A DNA stretch of 64,000 bases from Pseudoroseicyclus_A sp041714655 (lineage in GTDB: Bacteria > Pseudomonadota > Alphaproteobacteria > Rhodobacterales > Rhodobacteraceae), in contig NZ_CP168219.1 in the NCBI RefSeq assembly GCF_041714655.1, positions 1 through 64,000 on the forward strand, read 5' to 3'. Shown here one piece after another: positions 50,037 through 57,968 of the stretch. The translations under genes were made by a program, and so were the position numbers. The first letter of the stretch is position 1; the number at the start of each line of letters is the position of its first letter. The notes below the pieces were generated by a model. The model had not been told where the DNA came from, did not search any database, and saw only the letters and a list, made by a program, of their open reading frames with translations.

Positions 50037-50423
50037 TCAGCTGCCGATGACGGTGCGCAGCACCTGCATCGAATGGCGGTAGACGGTCAGCGCGCGGCCA
50101 TGCTCGCGCTCGGCATCGACGGCGCGCACCATCTCTTCCTCGATCGAGACGGAATTGCCGTTGGGCGAGGTCTGCGCCTCCGCCCGTTCGATGCGGGCGA
50201 GCGCCGTGGCGCCGCTGCCGGCGATATGGCCGGTGCGGGTGGTGCGCATCCCCGGTTCGCTGAGCGCGCCTTCGTCCGCCAGATCGGCGAAGCTCGGCAG
50301 CGCCTGGGCGCGGTAGCCGGGCGTATCGGCATTGGCGAGGTTGCGCGCGGCGAGCGCCGTGCGCTGCCCGGCGTGGCGGGCCATCGATTCCGCCATGCGG
50401 AAAACGGTCAGTTGGTCAAACAT
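50037..50423 (-). CDS. flgB: Flagellar proximal rod protein FlgB
   Basis: A 128-residue rod protein: RTALAARNLANADTPGYRAQ near the N-terminus and the C-terminal helix ending HSMQVLRTVIGS. The ATG at 50421-50423 follows GGGAGAA; the open frame extends 9 codons further but without a ribosome site. It is first in the minus-strand flagellar operon and diverges from fliI. Confidence 0.93.
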   Translation of the reverse strand: MFDQLTVFRMAESMARHAGQRTALAARNLANADTPGYRAQALPSFADLADEGALSEPGMRTTRTGHIAGSGATALARIERAEAQTSPNGNSVSIEEEMVRAVDAEREHGRALTVYRHSMQVLRTVIGS

Positions 50424-50561
50424 CGGGGCTTCTCCCTCGATCATGCTCAACGGCTGATTAAGCGCGATTCCTTAAGGTCGCGTGTGTCCCACCCCGGAAA
50501 TTGCCCCGGACCAGGAGCCGGACCCAGCCCCAGACCCAGACCCAGCGAGGAGAAGCCCGCG
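50424..50561. promoter_or_regulatory. Divergent flgB-fliI control region
   Basis: A 138-bp spacer that must promote both flagellar operons. It holds TTAA twice, 10 bp apart (50458-50475), which recalls CtrA half-sites but not the N7 spacing, and a short tandem repeat of CCCAGA units at about 50527-50544 before the fliI ribosome site (AGGAG). No sigma-54 -24/-12 pair was recognised. Confidence 0.35.
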
Positions 50562-51983
50562 ATGCCACCCCCGACGAACAGCCTCTTCGACAGCCCCTCG
50601 GCCCCCGGCGCCCCCCGCAGGAGCCCGCCGCGCCATCCCGTCCACCCCGGCGAATCGCCCCTTTTCGGGCGCATGGCCGCCGCCGTCGGCCGCGCCCGGC
50701 TGACCCGGCCGCTCGGCGCCATCACCGAGATCGCCGGCGGCCGGCTGATCGCGGGAGGGCTCGCCGACAAGGCGCGGCTGGGCGACCGGGTGGAGATCCT
50801 GAGCCCCGGCATCCCCGCCGGCATCCCGGCGGAGGTGATCCGCGTCTCGAACGGCGAGGTGCTGCTGCTGGCGGAGGGCTCGACGGAGGGCGTCGGCACC
50901 GGCACCCCGGTGCGGCTCTGCCCGCCGCCCTCCTTCGCGCCCGACGATTCCTGGATCGGCCGGGTGGTGGACCCGGACGGCCGGCCGCTCGACGGCCGGC
51001 CGCTTCTGCCCGGCACCGCCGAGCGCAAGCTCGCCGCCGCGCCCCCCGCCCCGGCCGAACGGCGGGCGCTCGGCAGCCGCATGGCGACCGGCTTCGCGCT
51101 TTTCGACACGCTCCTGCCGCTGGTGCGCGGCCAGCGCGTCGGGCTTTTCGCCGGCTCCGGCGTCGGCAAGTCGACGCTGCTCGCCGGGCTCGCCCGCAAC
51201 ATCGAGGCGGAGGTCGTCGTCATCGGCCTCGTCGGCGAGCGCGGGCGGGAGCTCAGGCATTTCGTCGAGGCGGTGCTCGGGCCGGAGGGCATGGCGCGCT
51301 CGGTCGTCGTCGCCGCCACCTCCGACCGCGCCCCGCAGGTGCGCCGCCGCTGCGCGCTGGCGGCGACGGCGGTGGCCGAGCACTTCCGCGCCGAGGGCTG
51401 CCAGGTGCTCCTTCTCCTCGACAGCGTCACCCGCTTCGCCGAGGCGCATCGGGAGCTCGCGGTCTCGTCGGGGGAATCGGCGGGGCTCCGCGGCTTTCCG
51501 CCCTCCACCGGCGGCGCCATCGCGGCGCTCTGCGAACGCGCCGGCCCGGGGGTGGAGGAGGAGGGCGACATCACCGCCATCTATTCCGTGCTCGTCGCAG
51601 GCTCCGACATGGAAGAGCCGGTGGCCGACATGCTCCGCGGCGTACTCGACGGCCATGTCGTGCTCGACCGGGCCATCGCCGAGCGCGGCCGCTTCCCGGC
51701 GGTGGACGTGCTGCGCTCCGTTTCGCGCTCGCTGCCGGATGCGGCAAGCGATGCCGAGAACCTCCTGATCGGCGAGGCCCGCGCCCGGCTCGGCGCCTAT
51801 GACCGGGCGGAGCTGATGATCCAGGCGGGGCTCTATGCCAAGGGCTCCGACCCCGAGATCGACGCCGCCATCGCCACGCACCAGCCGCTCGAGGCGTTCT
51901 TCGCGAGGAAGGGGCCCGACACCGCGCAGCATTTCGCCGCCCTCGGCCAGGCGCTCGCGGCGGGCAAGGCGAAGGCCAAGTAG
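50562..51983 (+). CDS. fliI: Flagellum-specific ATPase FliI
   Basis: A 473-residue hexameric ATPase of the flagellar type III exporter, related to F1 beta. The P-loop is GSGVGKST (198-205), followed by VIGLVGERGRELRHFVE and Walker B LLLLDSVTRFAEAHRE. The N-terminal 35 residues are Pro/Ser-rich and variable. The ATG at 50562 has AGGAG in front; the longer open frame crosses the control region. The TAG stop is part of the GTAG head of a REP-like element. Confidence 0.95.
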   Translation: MPPPTNSLFDSPSAPGAPRRSPPRHPVHPGESPLFGRMAAAVGRARLTRPLGAITEIAGGRLIAGGLADKARLGDRVEILSPGIPAGIPAEVIRVSNGEVLLLAEGSTEGVGTGTPVRLCPPPSFAPDDSWIGRVVDPDGRPLDGRPLLPGTAERKLAAAPPAPAERRALGSRMATGFALFDTLLPLVRGQRVGLFAGSGVGKSTLLAGLARNIEAEVVVIGLVGERGRELRHFVEAVLGPEGMARSVVVAATSDRAPQVRRRCALAATAVAEHFRAEGCQVLLLLDSVTRFAEAHRELAVSSGESAGLRGFPPSTGGAIAALCERAGPGVEEEGDITAIYSVLVAGSDMEEPVADMLRGVLDGHVVLDRAIAERGRFPAVDVLRSVSRSLPDAASDAENLLIGEARARLGAYDRAELMIQAGLYAKGSDPEIDAAIATHQPLEAFFARKGPDTAQHFAALGQALAAGKAKAK

Positions 51984-52002
51984 GCCGGGCTTCAGCCCGG
52001 CC
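51980..52002 (+). repeat. REP-like palindrome, family 2, copy 1
   Basis: A GTAG head followed by GCCGGGCT-TC-AGCCCGGC stems (outer G-C pair included). The TAG of the head is the stop codon of fliI. The hairpin may double as a fliI terminator (CCCCTTT follows). Confidence 0.75.
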
Positions 52003-52075
52003 CCCCTTTCGCCCACCCCCTTTCGCCCGGGCCGCCCCCGCCCTAGTCTGCCGCCTCAACCACGAGGGGGCAGGC

Positions 52076-54694
52076 ATGGCCGCGGACGGCGCCACGCCGA
52101 TGATGGCGCAATATCTGGAGATCAAGGAGAGCCAGCCCGGCGCGCTCCTCTTCTACCGGATGGGCGATTTCTACGAGATGTTCTTCGACGACGCCCTCGC
52201 CGCGGCGGAGGCGCTCGACATCGCGCTGACCAAACGCGGCAAGCATCTGGGCGAGGACATCCCGATGTGCGGCGTGCCCGTCCATGCCGCCGAGGGCTAC
52301 CTCCTCCAGCTCATCCGCAAGGGCTTCCGCGTCGCCATCGCCGAGCAGATGGAGGACCCGGCGGAGGCCAAGAAGCGCGGCTACAAGGCGGTCGTGAAAC
52401 GCGACGTGGTTCGGCTGGTCACGCCGGGGACGCTCTCGGAAGAGGCGCTGCTCGATGCGCGCCGCCACAACTTCCTCGCCGCTTACGCCGAGATCCGCGA
52501 CGAGGGAGCGCTCGCCTGGGTCGACATGTCGACGGGCGGCTTCTGGGTCACCACCTGCCCTGCCTCGCGGCTCGCGCCGGAGCTCGCCCGGCTCGGCCCC
52601 CGCGAGGTGCTGATGGCCGAGGGGGCGGAGGCGCCCTATGCCGCTTTGGTGGCGGAGGCGGGGGCGGCGCTGACCCCCGTTCACCGCGGCACCTTCGATT
52701 CCACTGCCGGCGAGCGGCGGCTCGCGGGGCTGTGGAACGTCGGCTCGCTGGAGGGCTTCGGGGCCTTCACCCGCGCCGAGGTCTCCGCCATGGCGGCGCT
52801 GGCCGAGTATCTCGACCTGACGCAGCGCGGGCAGATGCCGCTTCTCCGCCCGCCGCAGCGCGAGCGGGCCGGGAGCATGATGCAGATCGACGCGGCGACG
52901 CGGCGCTCGCTGGAGCTGACCCATGCGGCGGGCGGCGGCCGGGCCGGCTCGCTCCTCGCCTGCATCGACCGGAGTGTCACGGCCGCCGGCGCGCGGCTGC
53001 TGGAGCGGCGGCTCGCCGCCCCCTCCTGCGACCTCGCGCTGATCGGGGACCGGCAGGCGGCGGTGACGGCGCTGGTGGAGGGCGGCGCGCTCCGCCGTGA
53101 CCTCCGGAGCCAGCTCCGCGCGGTGCATGACGTCGACCGCGCGCTCTCCCGCCTCGCCCTCGGCCGCGCCGGCCCCCGCGACATGGCCGCCATCCGCGAT
53201 TCGGTGGCAGAGGCCGGGCGGCTGGCCGAGCGGCTGGCTCCCGAAACCCTGCCGGAGCTGCTGGGGGAGGCGGCGGGCGCGCTGACGGGGCTCGAGGACC
53301 TGACGGAGCTGCTGGACGCCGCGCTGGTCGCCGAGCCGCCCCTCCTGGCGCGGGACGGCGGCTTCGTCGCGGCCGGCCATGATGCGGAGCTCGACGAGGC
53401 CCGGACGCTCCGCGACGAGGGGCGCGGTGTCATCGCCGGGATGCAGGCGCGCTATGTCGAGCTCTCGGGCGTCGGCTCGCTGAAGATCAAGCATAACAAC
53501 GTCTTGGGCTATTTCATCGAGGTCACGGCCACGCATGAGGCCAAGCTCCGCGCCCTGCCCGAGACCTTCATCCACCGCCAGACCACCGCCAGCCAGGTGC
53601 GGTTCACGACGCTGGAGCTGAACGAGCTGGAGAGCCGCATCCTCAACGCCGGCGCCCGGGCGCTGGAGATCGAGAAGCGGATCTTCTCCGAGCTGACCGG
53701 CGCCATCCTCGCCGAGGCCGGCCCGCTCGGCGCCCTCGCGAGAGCGCTGGCGGAGATCGACCTCGCCGCCGGGCTCGCCGAGCTGGCGGCGGCCGAGGAC
53801 TGGGCGCGCCCGGTGCTGGAAGACAGCCGCGCCTTCGAGATCACCGCCGGCCGCCACCCGGTGGTGGCCGAGGCGCTGCGGCGCGAGGGCAAGCCCTTCG
53901 TGGCGAACGATTGCGGGCTGTCGGACAGCGCCATCTGGCTGCTGACCGGGCCGAACATGGCCGGCAAGTCGACCTTCCTCCGCCAGAACGCCCTCATCGC
54001 CATCCTCGCGCAGATCGGCGCCTGGGTGCCGGCGGAGGCGGCGCGGATCGGGCTGGTCTCGCAGATATTCTCGCGCGTGGGGGCCTCCGACGACCTCGCG
54101 CGCGGCCGCTCGACCTTCATGGTCGAGATGGTGGAGACGGCGGCGATCCTCCATCAGGCGGATGACCGGGCGCTGGTGATCCTCGACGAAATCGGCCGGG
54201 GCACGGCGACCTGGGACGGGCTGTCGATCGCCTGGGCTGTCTTGGAGCACCTCCAGGCCGTCAACCGCTGCCGGGCGATCTTTGCGACGCATTATCATGA
54301 GCTTGCCGCGCTGGCGCAGCGGCTCAGCGGGGTGGAGAACGCCCATGTCGCGGTGCGCGAATGGGAGGGCGACGTGATCTTCCTGCACGAGGTGCGGGAA
54401 GGCGCGGCGGAAAGCTCCTACGGCGTGCAGGTGGCCAGGCTGGCCGGCCTGCCCGAGGCGGCGGTGGCGCGGGCGCGGGAGGTGCTGCAGGCGCTCGAGG
54501 AGGGCGAGCGCGAGGGCGGCGCCTCGGCCGCGCTGATCGACGACCTGCCCTTGTTTGCCGCCGCCCATGCTCCGGCGCCCAAGCCTGTGGCGAAAGTCTC
54601 CGAGGTGGAGGCGGCGCTAAAGGAGGTGCTGCCGGACGAGCTCAGCCCGCGCGAGGCGTTGGAGCTGGTCTATCGGTTGAAGGGGTTGCTTTAG
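52076..54694 (+). CDS. mutS: DNA mismatch repair protein MutS
   Basis: An 872-residue mismatch-recognition ATPase. The F-x-E mismatch wedge is F32-Y-E34 in GDFYEMFFDDA. The connector, lever and clamp domains follow. The P-loop is GPNMAGKST (about 625-633), Walker B VILDEIGRG (about 700), and the FATHYHEL switch is intact. The C-terminal tail ends LSPREALELVYRLKGLL, the usual tetramer segment. Family 2 REP-like elements flank the gene in opposite orientation. Confidence 0.97.
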   Translation: MAADGATPMMAQYLEIKESQPGALLFYRMGDFYEMFFDDALAAAEALDIALTKRGKHLGEDIPMCGVPVHAAEGYLLQLIRKGFRVAIAEQMEDPAEAKKRGYKAVVKRDVVRLVTPGTLSEEALLDARRHNFLAAYAEIRDEGALAWVDMSTGGFWVTTCPASRLAPELARLGPREVLMAEGAEAPYAALVAEAGAALTPVHRGTFDSTAGERRLAGLWNVGSLEGFGAFTRAEVSAMAALAEYLDLTQRGQMPLLRPPQRERAGSMMQIDAATRRSLELTHAAGGGRAGSLLACIDRSVTAAGARLLERRLAAPSCDLALIGDRQAAVTALVEGGALRRDLRSQLRAVHDVDRALSRLALGRAGPRDMAAIRDSVAEAGRLAERLAPETLPELLGEAAGALTGLEDLTELLDAALVAEPPLLARDGGFVAAGHDAELDEARTLRDEGRGVIAGMQARYVELSGVGSLKIKHNNVLGYFIEVTATHEAKLRALPETFIHRQTTASQVRFTTLELNELESRILNAGARALEIEKRIFSELTGAILAEAGPLGALARALAEIDLAAGLAELAAAEDWARPVLEDSRAFEITAGRHPVVAEALRREGKPFVANDCGLSDSAIWLLTGPNMAGKSTFLRQNALIAILAQIGAWVPAEAARIGLVSQIFSRVGASDDLARGRSTFMVEMVETAAILHQADDRALVILDEIGRGTATWDGLSIAWAVLEHLQAVNRCRAIFATHYHELAALAQRLSGVENAHVAVREWEGDVIFLHEVREGAAESSYGVQVARLAGLPEAAVARAREVLQALEEGEREGGASAALIDDLPLFAAAHAPAPKPVAKVSEVEAALKEVLPDELSPREALELVYRLKGLL

Positions 54695-54706
54695 AGGGGC
54701 CGGAGG

Positions 54707-54729
54707 GGCCGGGCTGAAGCCCGGCCTAC
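54707..54729 (-). repeat. REP-like palindrome, family 2, copy 2
   Basis: Minus strand: GTAG, then the same stem as at 51980 (AGCCCGGCC pairs with GGCCGGGCT around a 2-nt loop). It lies 12 bp after the mutS stop and is inverted relative to copy 1. Confidence 0.75.
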
Positions 54730-54800
54730 GGGCCGGCCCGCGGCTCGTCCCACGGGCAAGAAGGGAGGGAGGGCGCCGAGACGCCCCTCCCCCTTTCATC

Positions 54801-54847
54801 TGGCCATAAATACCTCGAGGGGGGTCCGGGGGGCTGGCCCCCCGGCC
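54801..54847. repeat. Intergenic G/C-run element, variant copy
   Basis: TGGCCATAAATACCTCGAGG followed by GGGGTCCGGGGGGCTGG and CCCCCCGGCC: related in block order to the elements at 25288, 37441 and 45671. Confidence 0.5.
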
Positions 54848-54859
54848 TCTCCGCCAGGC

Positions 54860-55444
54860 TCAGTTCGCCGGGGTCGAGGACACACCCACCTGCGCGGCGC
54901 GGAGGAGCCGGCCTTGCAGCGTGAAGCCGCTCGCCATCACCTGGATGATGTCGCCGGCCTTGGTGCCGGGCACCGGGGCCTCGAACATGGCCTCGTGCAT
55001 CTTGGGGTCGAAGCGCTCGCCGACTTCGGGGATGATCTGCACGATGCCGTGCTTGGAGAAGGTGTCGAGCAGCGCCCGCATGGTCAGCTCGATGCCTTCC
55101 ACCAAGGGCGCATGGTCCTTCTTCAGCTCCTCTCCCACCGCGTCGAGGGCGCGGGAGAGGTTGTCGTAGATCGGCAGCAGGTCGCCGGCGAGGCGGGAGG
55201 CGCCATAGGCCTCGCCCTCGCGTCGCGAGCGGTCGGCGCGCTTGCGGGCGTTCTCGGCATCGGCGAGGGCCCGGACGAAGCGGTCCTTGTAGGCGTCGCG
55301 CTCGGCGATCACCGCCTCGAAATCGGGGCTTGCCTGTTCGCCTTCGGCGCGGGCCGCGTCGATCTCGGCCTGTTCGGCCTCGATGGCCTCGGCCTCCGCA
55401 GCCAGATCGTCGAGGCTTTGCGGCTCGGGGTTCTTGCTCGACAT
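54860..55444 (-). CDS. grpE: Nucleotide exchange factor GrpE
   Basis: A 194-residue cochaperone releasing ADP from DnaK. The acidic N-terminal coiled coil (LAAEAEAIEAEQAEIDAARAEGE) leads to RALADAENARKRADRSRREGE, and the C-terminal beta domain includes GERFDPKMHEAMFEAPVPG and GFTLQGRLLRAAQVGVS. It lies 18 bp downstream of hrcA; the two form a heat-shock operon. Confidence 0.96.
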   Translation of the reverse strand: MSSKNPEPQSLDDLAAEAEAIEAEQAEIDAARAEGEQASPDFEAVIAERDAYKDRFVRALADAENARKRADRSRREGEAYGASRLAGDLLPIYDNLSRALDAVGEELKKDHAPLVEGIELTMRALLDTFSKHGIVQIIPEVGERFDPKMHEAMFEAPVPGTKAGDIIQVMASGFTLQGRLLRAAQVGVSSTPAN

Positions 55445-55462
55445 GTCGTCCTCTTGGTTTCC

Positions 55463-56524
55463 TCAGGTCCGGCCGGACAGCAGGCGTCCGACGAGCTGGG
55501 CCGTATAATCGACGATGGGCACGATGCGGCCGTAGTTGAGCCGCGTCGGGCCGATGATGCCGACGGCACCGATGATCTTTCGGTCGGCGTTCATATAGGG
55601 AGAAACCACCAGAGAGCTACCCGAAAGTGAAAAGAGCTTGTTTTCGGAGCCGATGAAGATCCGTACCCCCTCGCCGCCCTCGGCAAGCTCCAGAAACGAG
55701 GCAATGTCGCGCTTGCGTTCGAGATCGTCGAAGAGCAGGCGGATGCGCTCCAGATCGGCCTCGGTGCCGTCGCCGCCTAGCAGGTTGCCGCGGCCGCGCA
55801 CGATCAGCCGGTCGGGCTCGCCATCGGCGACCGCCCAGGAGGCGAGGCCGGATTCGACGAGGCTGGCGGCGAGCGAATCGATCTCCTGCCTCCGGTTGGC
55901 GATCTCGCGGGTCATGACCGTGCGGAGTTCGGAAAGGCCGCGCCCCTCGGCGATGGCGGAGACGAAATTCGCCGCCTCGCGGAGCGACGCCGCCGTCTGG
56001 CCGGGGGGCGGGGTGAAGAGCCGGTTCTCGACATGGCCATCGGCGAAGACGATGACCACCAGCGCCCGGTCGGGCGCGAGCGAGAGGAACTCCACATGGC
56101 GGATCGGCGCCTCGTGCTTCGGCGCCAGCACCAGCGAGGCGCCGCGCGTGAGGCCGGAGAGCGCCGCGCCCACACGGTCAAGGAGCGCCGGCACCTCGGA
56201 TTCGGTGGCCGCCGCGCCGTCGAGGAGCTCGCGTTCCTCCCCCGCGAGGTCGGAGACCTCGAGGAGCCCGTCGACGAAGAGGCGGAGCCCCGCCTCGGTC
56301 GGCATCCGGCCGGCGGAGACATGGGGCGAGCCGAGAAGGCCGAGATATTCGAGATCCTGCATGGTGTTGCGGATCGTGGCCGCGCTCACCGGCTCGCTCA
56401 TCGCGCGGGTCAGCGAGCGCGAGCCGACGGGGGCGCCGGTCTCGAGATAGGCCTCCACCACGCGGCGAAAGACTTCGCGCGAGCGGTCGGAGAGATCCTG
56501 AATATTCGGGCTCGTTTCCTGCAT
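55463..56524 (-). CDS. hrcA: Heat-inducible transcription repressor HrcA
   Basis: A 353-residue repressor that binds CIRCE operators and is kept active by GroEL. The N-terminal winged helix shows YLETGAPVGSRSL and SAATIRNTMQDLEYLGLL. The dimerisation and insert domains follow, with LVVIVFADGHVENR and the C-terminal GPTRLNYGRIVPIVDYTA. The ATG at 56522-56524 is the family start. I find no CIRCE inverted repeat in the 126-bp spacer to rph, so in this organism its target is likely groESL elsewhere. Confidence 0.96.
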   Translation of the reverse strand: MQETSPNIQDLSDRSREVFRRVVEAYLETGAPVGSRSLTRAMSEPVSAATIRNTMQDLEYLGLLGSPHVSAGRMPTEAGLRLFVDGLLEVSDLAGEERELLDGAAATESEVPALLDRVGAALSGLTRGASLVLAPKHEAPIRHVEFLSLAPDRALVVIVFADGHVENRLFTPPPGQTAASLREAANFVSAIAEGRGLSELRTVMTREIANRRQEIDSLAASLVESGLASWAVADGEPDRLIVRGRGNLLGGDGTEADLERIRLLFDDLERKRDIASFLELAEGGEGVRIFIGSENKLFSLSGSSLVVSPYMNADRKIIGAVGIIGPTRLNYGRIVPIVDYTAQLVGRLLSGRT

Positions 56525-56650
56525 GGGCTCTCTTGCCGGGGGCCGGGGCGGGACCGGGGACATTAAGCCCGAGGCTGCGGCGGCGTCAATGAGGGTTGGT
56601 TTTCGGGCAGGCGGAGCGTATCCCGCCGGCTGAACAAAGAGGAGAGAGCC

Positions 56651-57364
56651 ATGCGTCCGTCCGGCCGTGCGAACGACGAATTGAGGGACATTTCCATCGA
56701 GACGGGGGTGAATGCGCATGCGGAGGGCTCCTGCCTCATCAAGGTGGGGCGGACGCAGGTGATCTGCACCGCGACGCTGGAGGAGAAGGCGCCGCCGTTC
56801 CTCAAGGGGTCCGGGCTCGGCTGGGTCACGGCGGAATACGGCATGCTCCCACGCGCGACGAACACGCGGATGCGGCGCGAGGCGAAGACCTCGCAGGGCG
56901 GGCGCACGCAGGAGATCCAGCGGCTGATCGGCCGGTCGCTCCGCGCCGGGGTCGACCGGGTGGCCCTGGGCGAGCGGCAGATCGTGGTGGATTGCGACGT
57001 GATCCAGGCCGATGGCGGGACGCGCTGCGCCTCGATCACCGGCGGCTGGGTGGCGCTGCGGCTGGCGGTGAACAAGCTGATGAAGGCGGGGCTGGTGACG
57101 GCCGATCCGCTGGAGGTGCCGGTGAGCGCGGTGAGCTGCGGGATCTACGCCGGCCAGCCGGTGCTCGACCTCGACTACCCGGAGGATTCCGAGGCGGGGG
57201 TCGATGGCAATTTCATCCTCTGCGGCGAGAAGCTGGTGGAGGTGCAGATGAGCGCCGAGGGGTCGACCTTCACGCGGGCGCAGATGGGCGAGCTCTTGGA
57301 CCTCGCCGAGAAGGGCTGTGGTGATTTGATGAAGGCGCAGCTCGCGGCGGTGGAGAATGCGTAG
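56651..57364 (+). CDS. rph: Ribonuclease PH
   Basis: A 237-residue phosphorolytic exoribonuclease that trims tRNA 3' ends. The MRPSGRANDELR start, EYGMLPRATNTR with the phosphate-binding arginines, and CDVIQADGGTRCASITGG are diagnostic, and the length is normal. GAGGAGAG precedes the ATG. It diverges from hrcA, and its end overlaps rdgB by 8 bp. Confidence 0.97.
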   Translation: MRPSGRANDELRDISIETGVNAHAEGSCLIKVGRTQVICTATLEEKAPPFLKGSGLGWVTAEYGMLPRATNTRMRREAKTSQGGRTQEIQRLIGRSLRAGVDRVALGERQIVVDCDVIQADGGTRCASITGGWVALRLAVNKLMKAGLVTADPLEVPVSAVSCGIYAGQPVLDLDYPEDSEAGVDGNFILCGEKLVEVQMSAEGSTFTRAQMGELLDLAEKGCGDLMKAQLAAVENA

Positions 57365-57968
57365 ATTTGAGGGCGAGCGGCTGCTGATCGCCACGCATAA
57401 CGCCGGCAAGCTGGCCGAGATGCGGGCGCTGCTGGCGCCGTTCGGGGTGGAGGTGAGCTCCAACGCCGATCACGGGCTCCCGGAGCCCGAGGAGAGTGAG
57501 GAGAGTTTCGTCGGCAATGCTCGCATCAAGGCGCGAGCCGCGGTGGCGGCGACGGGGTTGCCGGCGCTGGCGGACGATTCCGGGATCGAAGTCGAGGCGC
57601 TCGGCGGCGCGCCGGGCGTGCACACCGCCGATTGGGCGGAGACGCCGGGGGGCCGCGACTTCGTGCAGGCGATGACGCGGACCTGGGAGGAGCTGGAGCG
57701 GATCGGCGCGCCGGAGCCGAGGCGTGCGGCCTTCTGCTGCACGCTGGTGCTGGCCTGGCCGGACGGCCATGAGGAGGTCTTCGAGGGAAGGATGCCAGGG
57801 CGCCTCGTCTGGCCGATGCGCGGCGCCGAAGGTCATGGCTATGACCCTATCTTCCAGCCGGAGGGCCATGAGATGACCTTCGGCGAGATGGACCCGGCGG
57901 AGAAGAACCGCATCTCGCATCGGGCGAAGGCGGTGAAGGCGCTGGTGGAGGGCTGCTTTGGGGCCTGA
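57357..57968 (+). CDS. rdgB: XTP/dITP pyrophosphatase
   Basis: A 203-residue house-cleaning nucleotidase that hydrolyses dITP/XTP to monophosphates. The N-terminal ATHNAGKLAEM (12-22) binds the triphosphate, and ADDSGIEVEALGGAPG and GHGYDPIFQPEG are the other hallmarks. Position between rph and hemW is common in alphaproteobacteria. The start lies inside the end of rph. Confidence 0.95.
   Translation: MRRFEGERLLIATHNAGKLAEMRALLAPFGVEVSSNADHGLPEPEESEESFVGNARIKARAAVAATGLPALADDSGIEVEALGGAPGVHTADWAETPGGRDFVQAMTRTWEELERIGAPEPRRAAFCCTLVLAWPDGHEEVFEGRMPGRLVWPMRGAEGHGYDPIFQPEGHEMTFGEMDPAEKNRISHRAKAVKALVEGCFGA

Larger units (their letters stand above)
54695..54859. other. Intergenic region between converging mutS and grpE
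   Basis: Contains an inverted family 2 REP-like element (54707-54729), a GGGAGGG..GCGCC..CCCTCCCCC-type G/C stem near 54755-54791 and a G/C-run element (54801-54847). Any of these hairpins could serve as terminator for either gene. No gene. Confidence 0.55.

Noticed and set aside
52043..54568. An 841-codon minus-strand frame opposite mutS
   Set aside because: Antisense shadow; no domain and no start context.
56525..56650. CIRCE operator upstream of hrcA
   Set aside because: No TTAGCACTC-type inverted repeat is present in the spacer.
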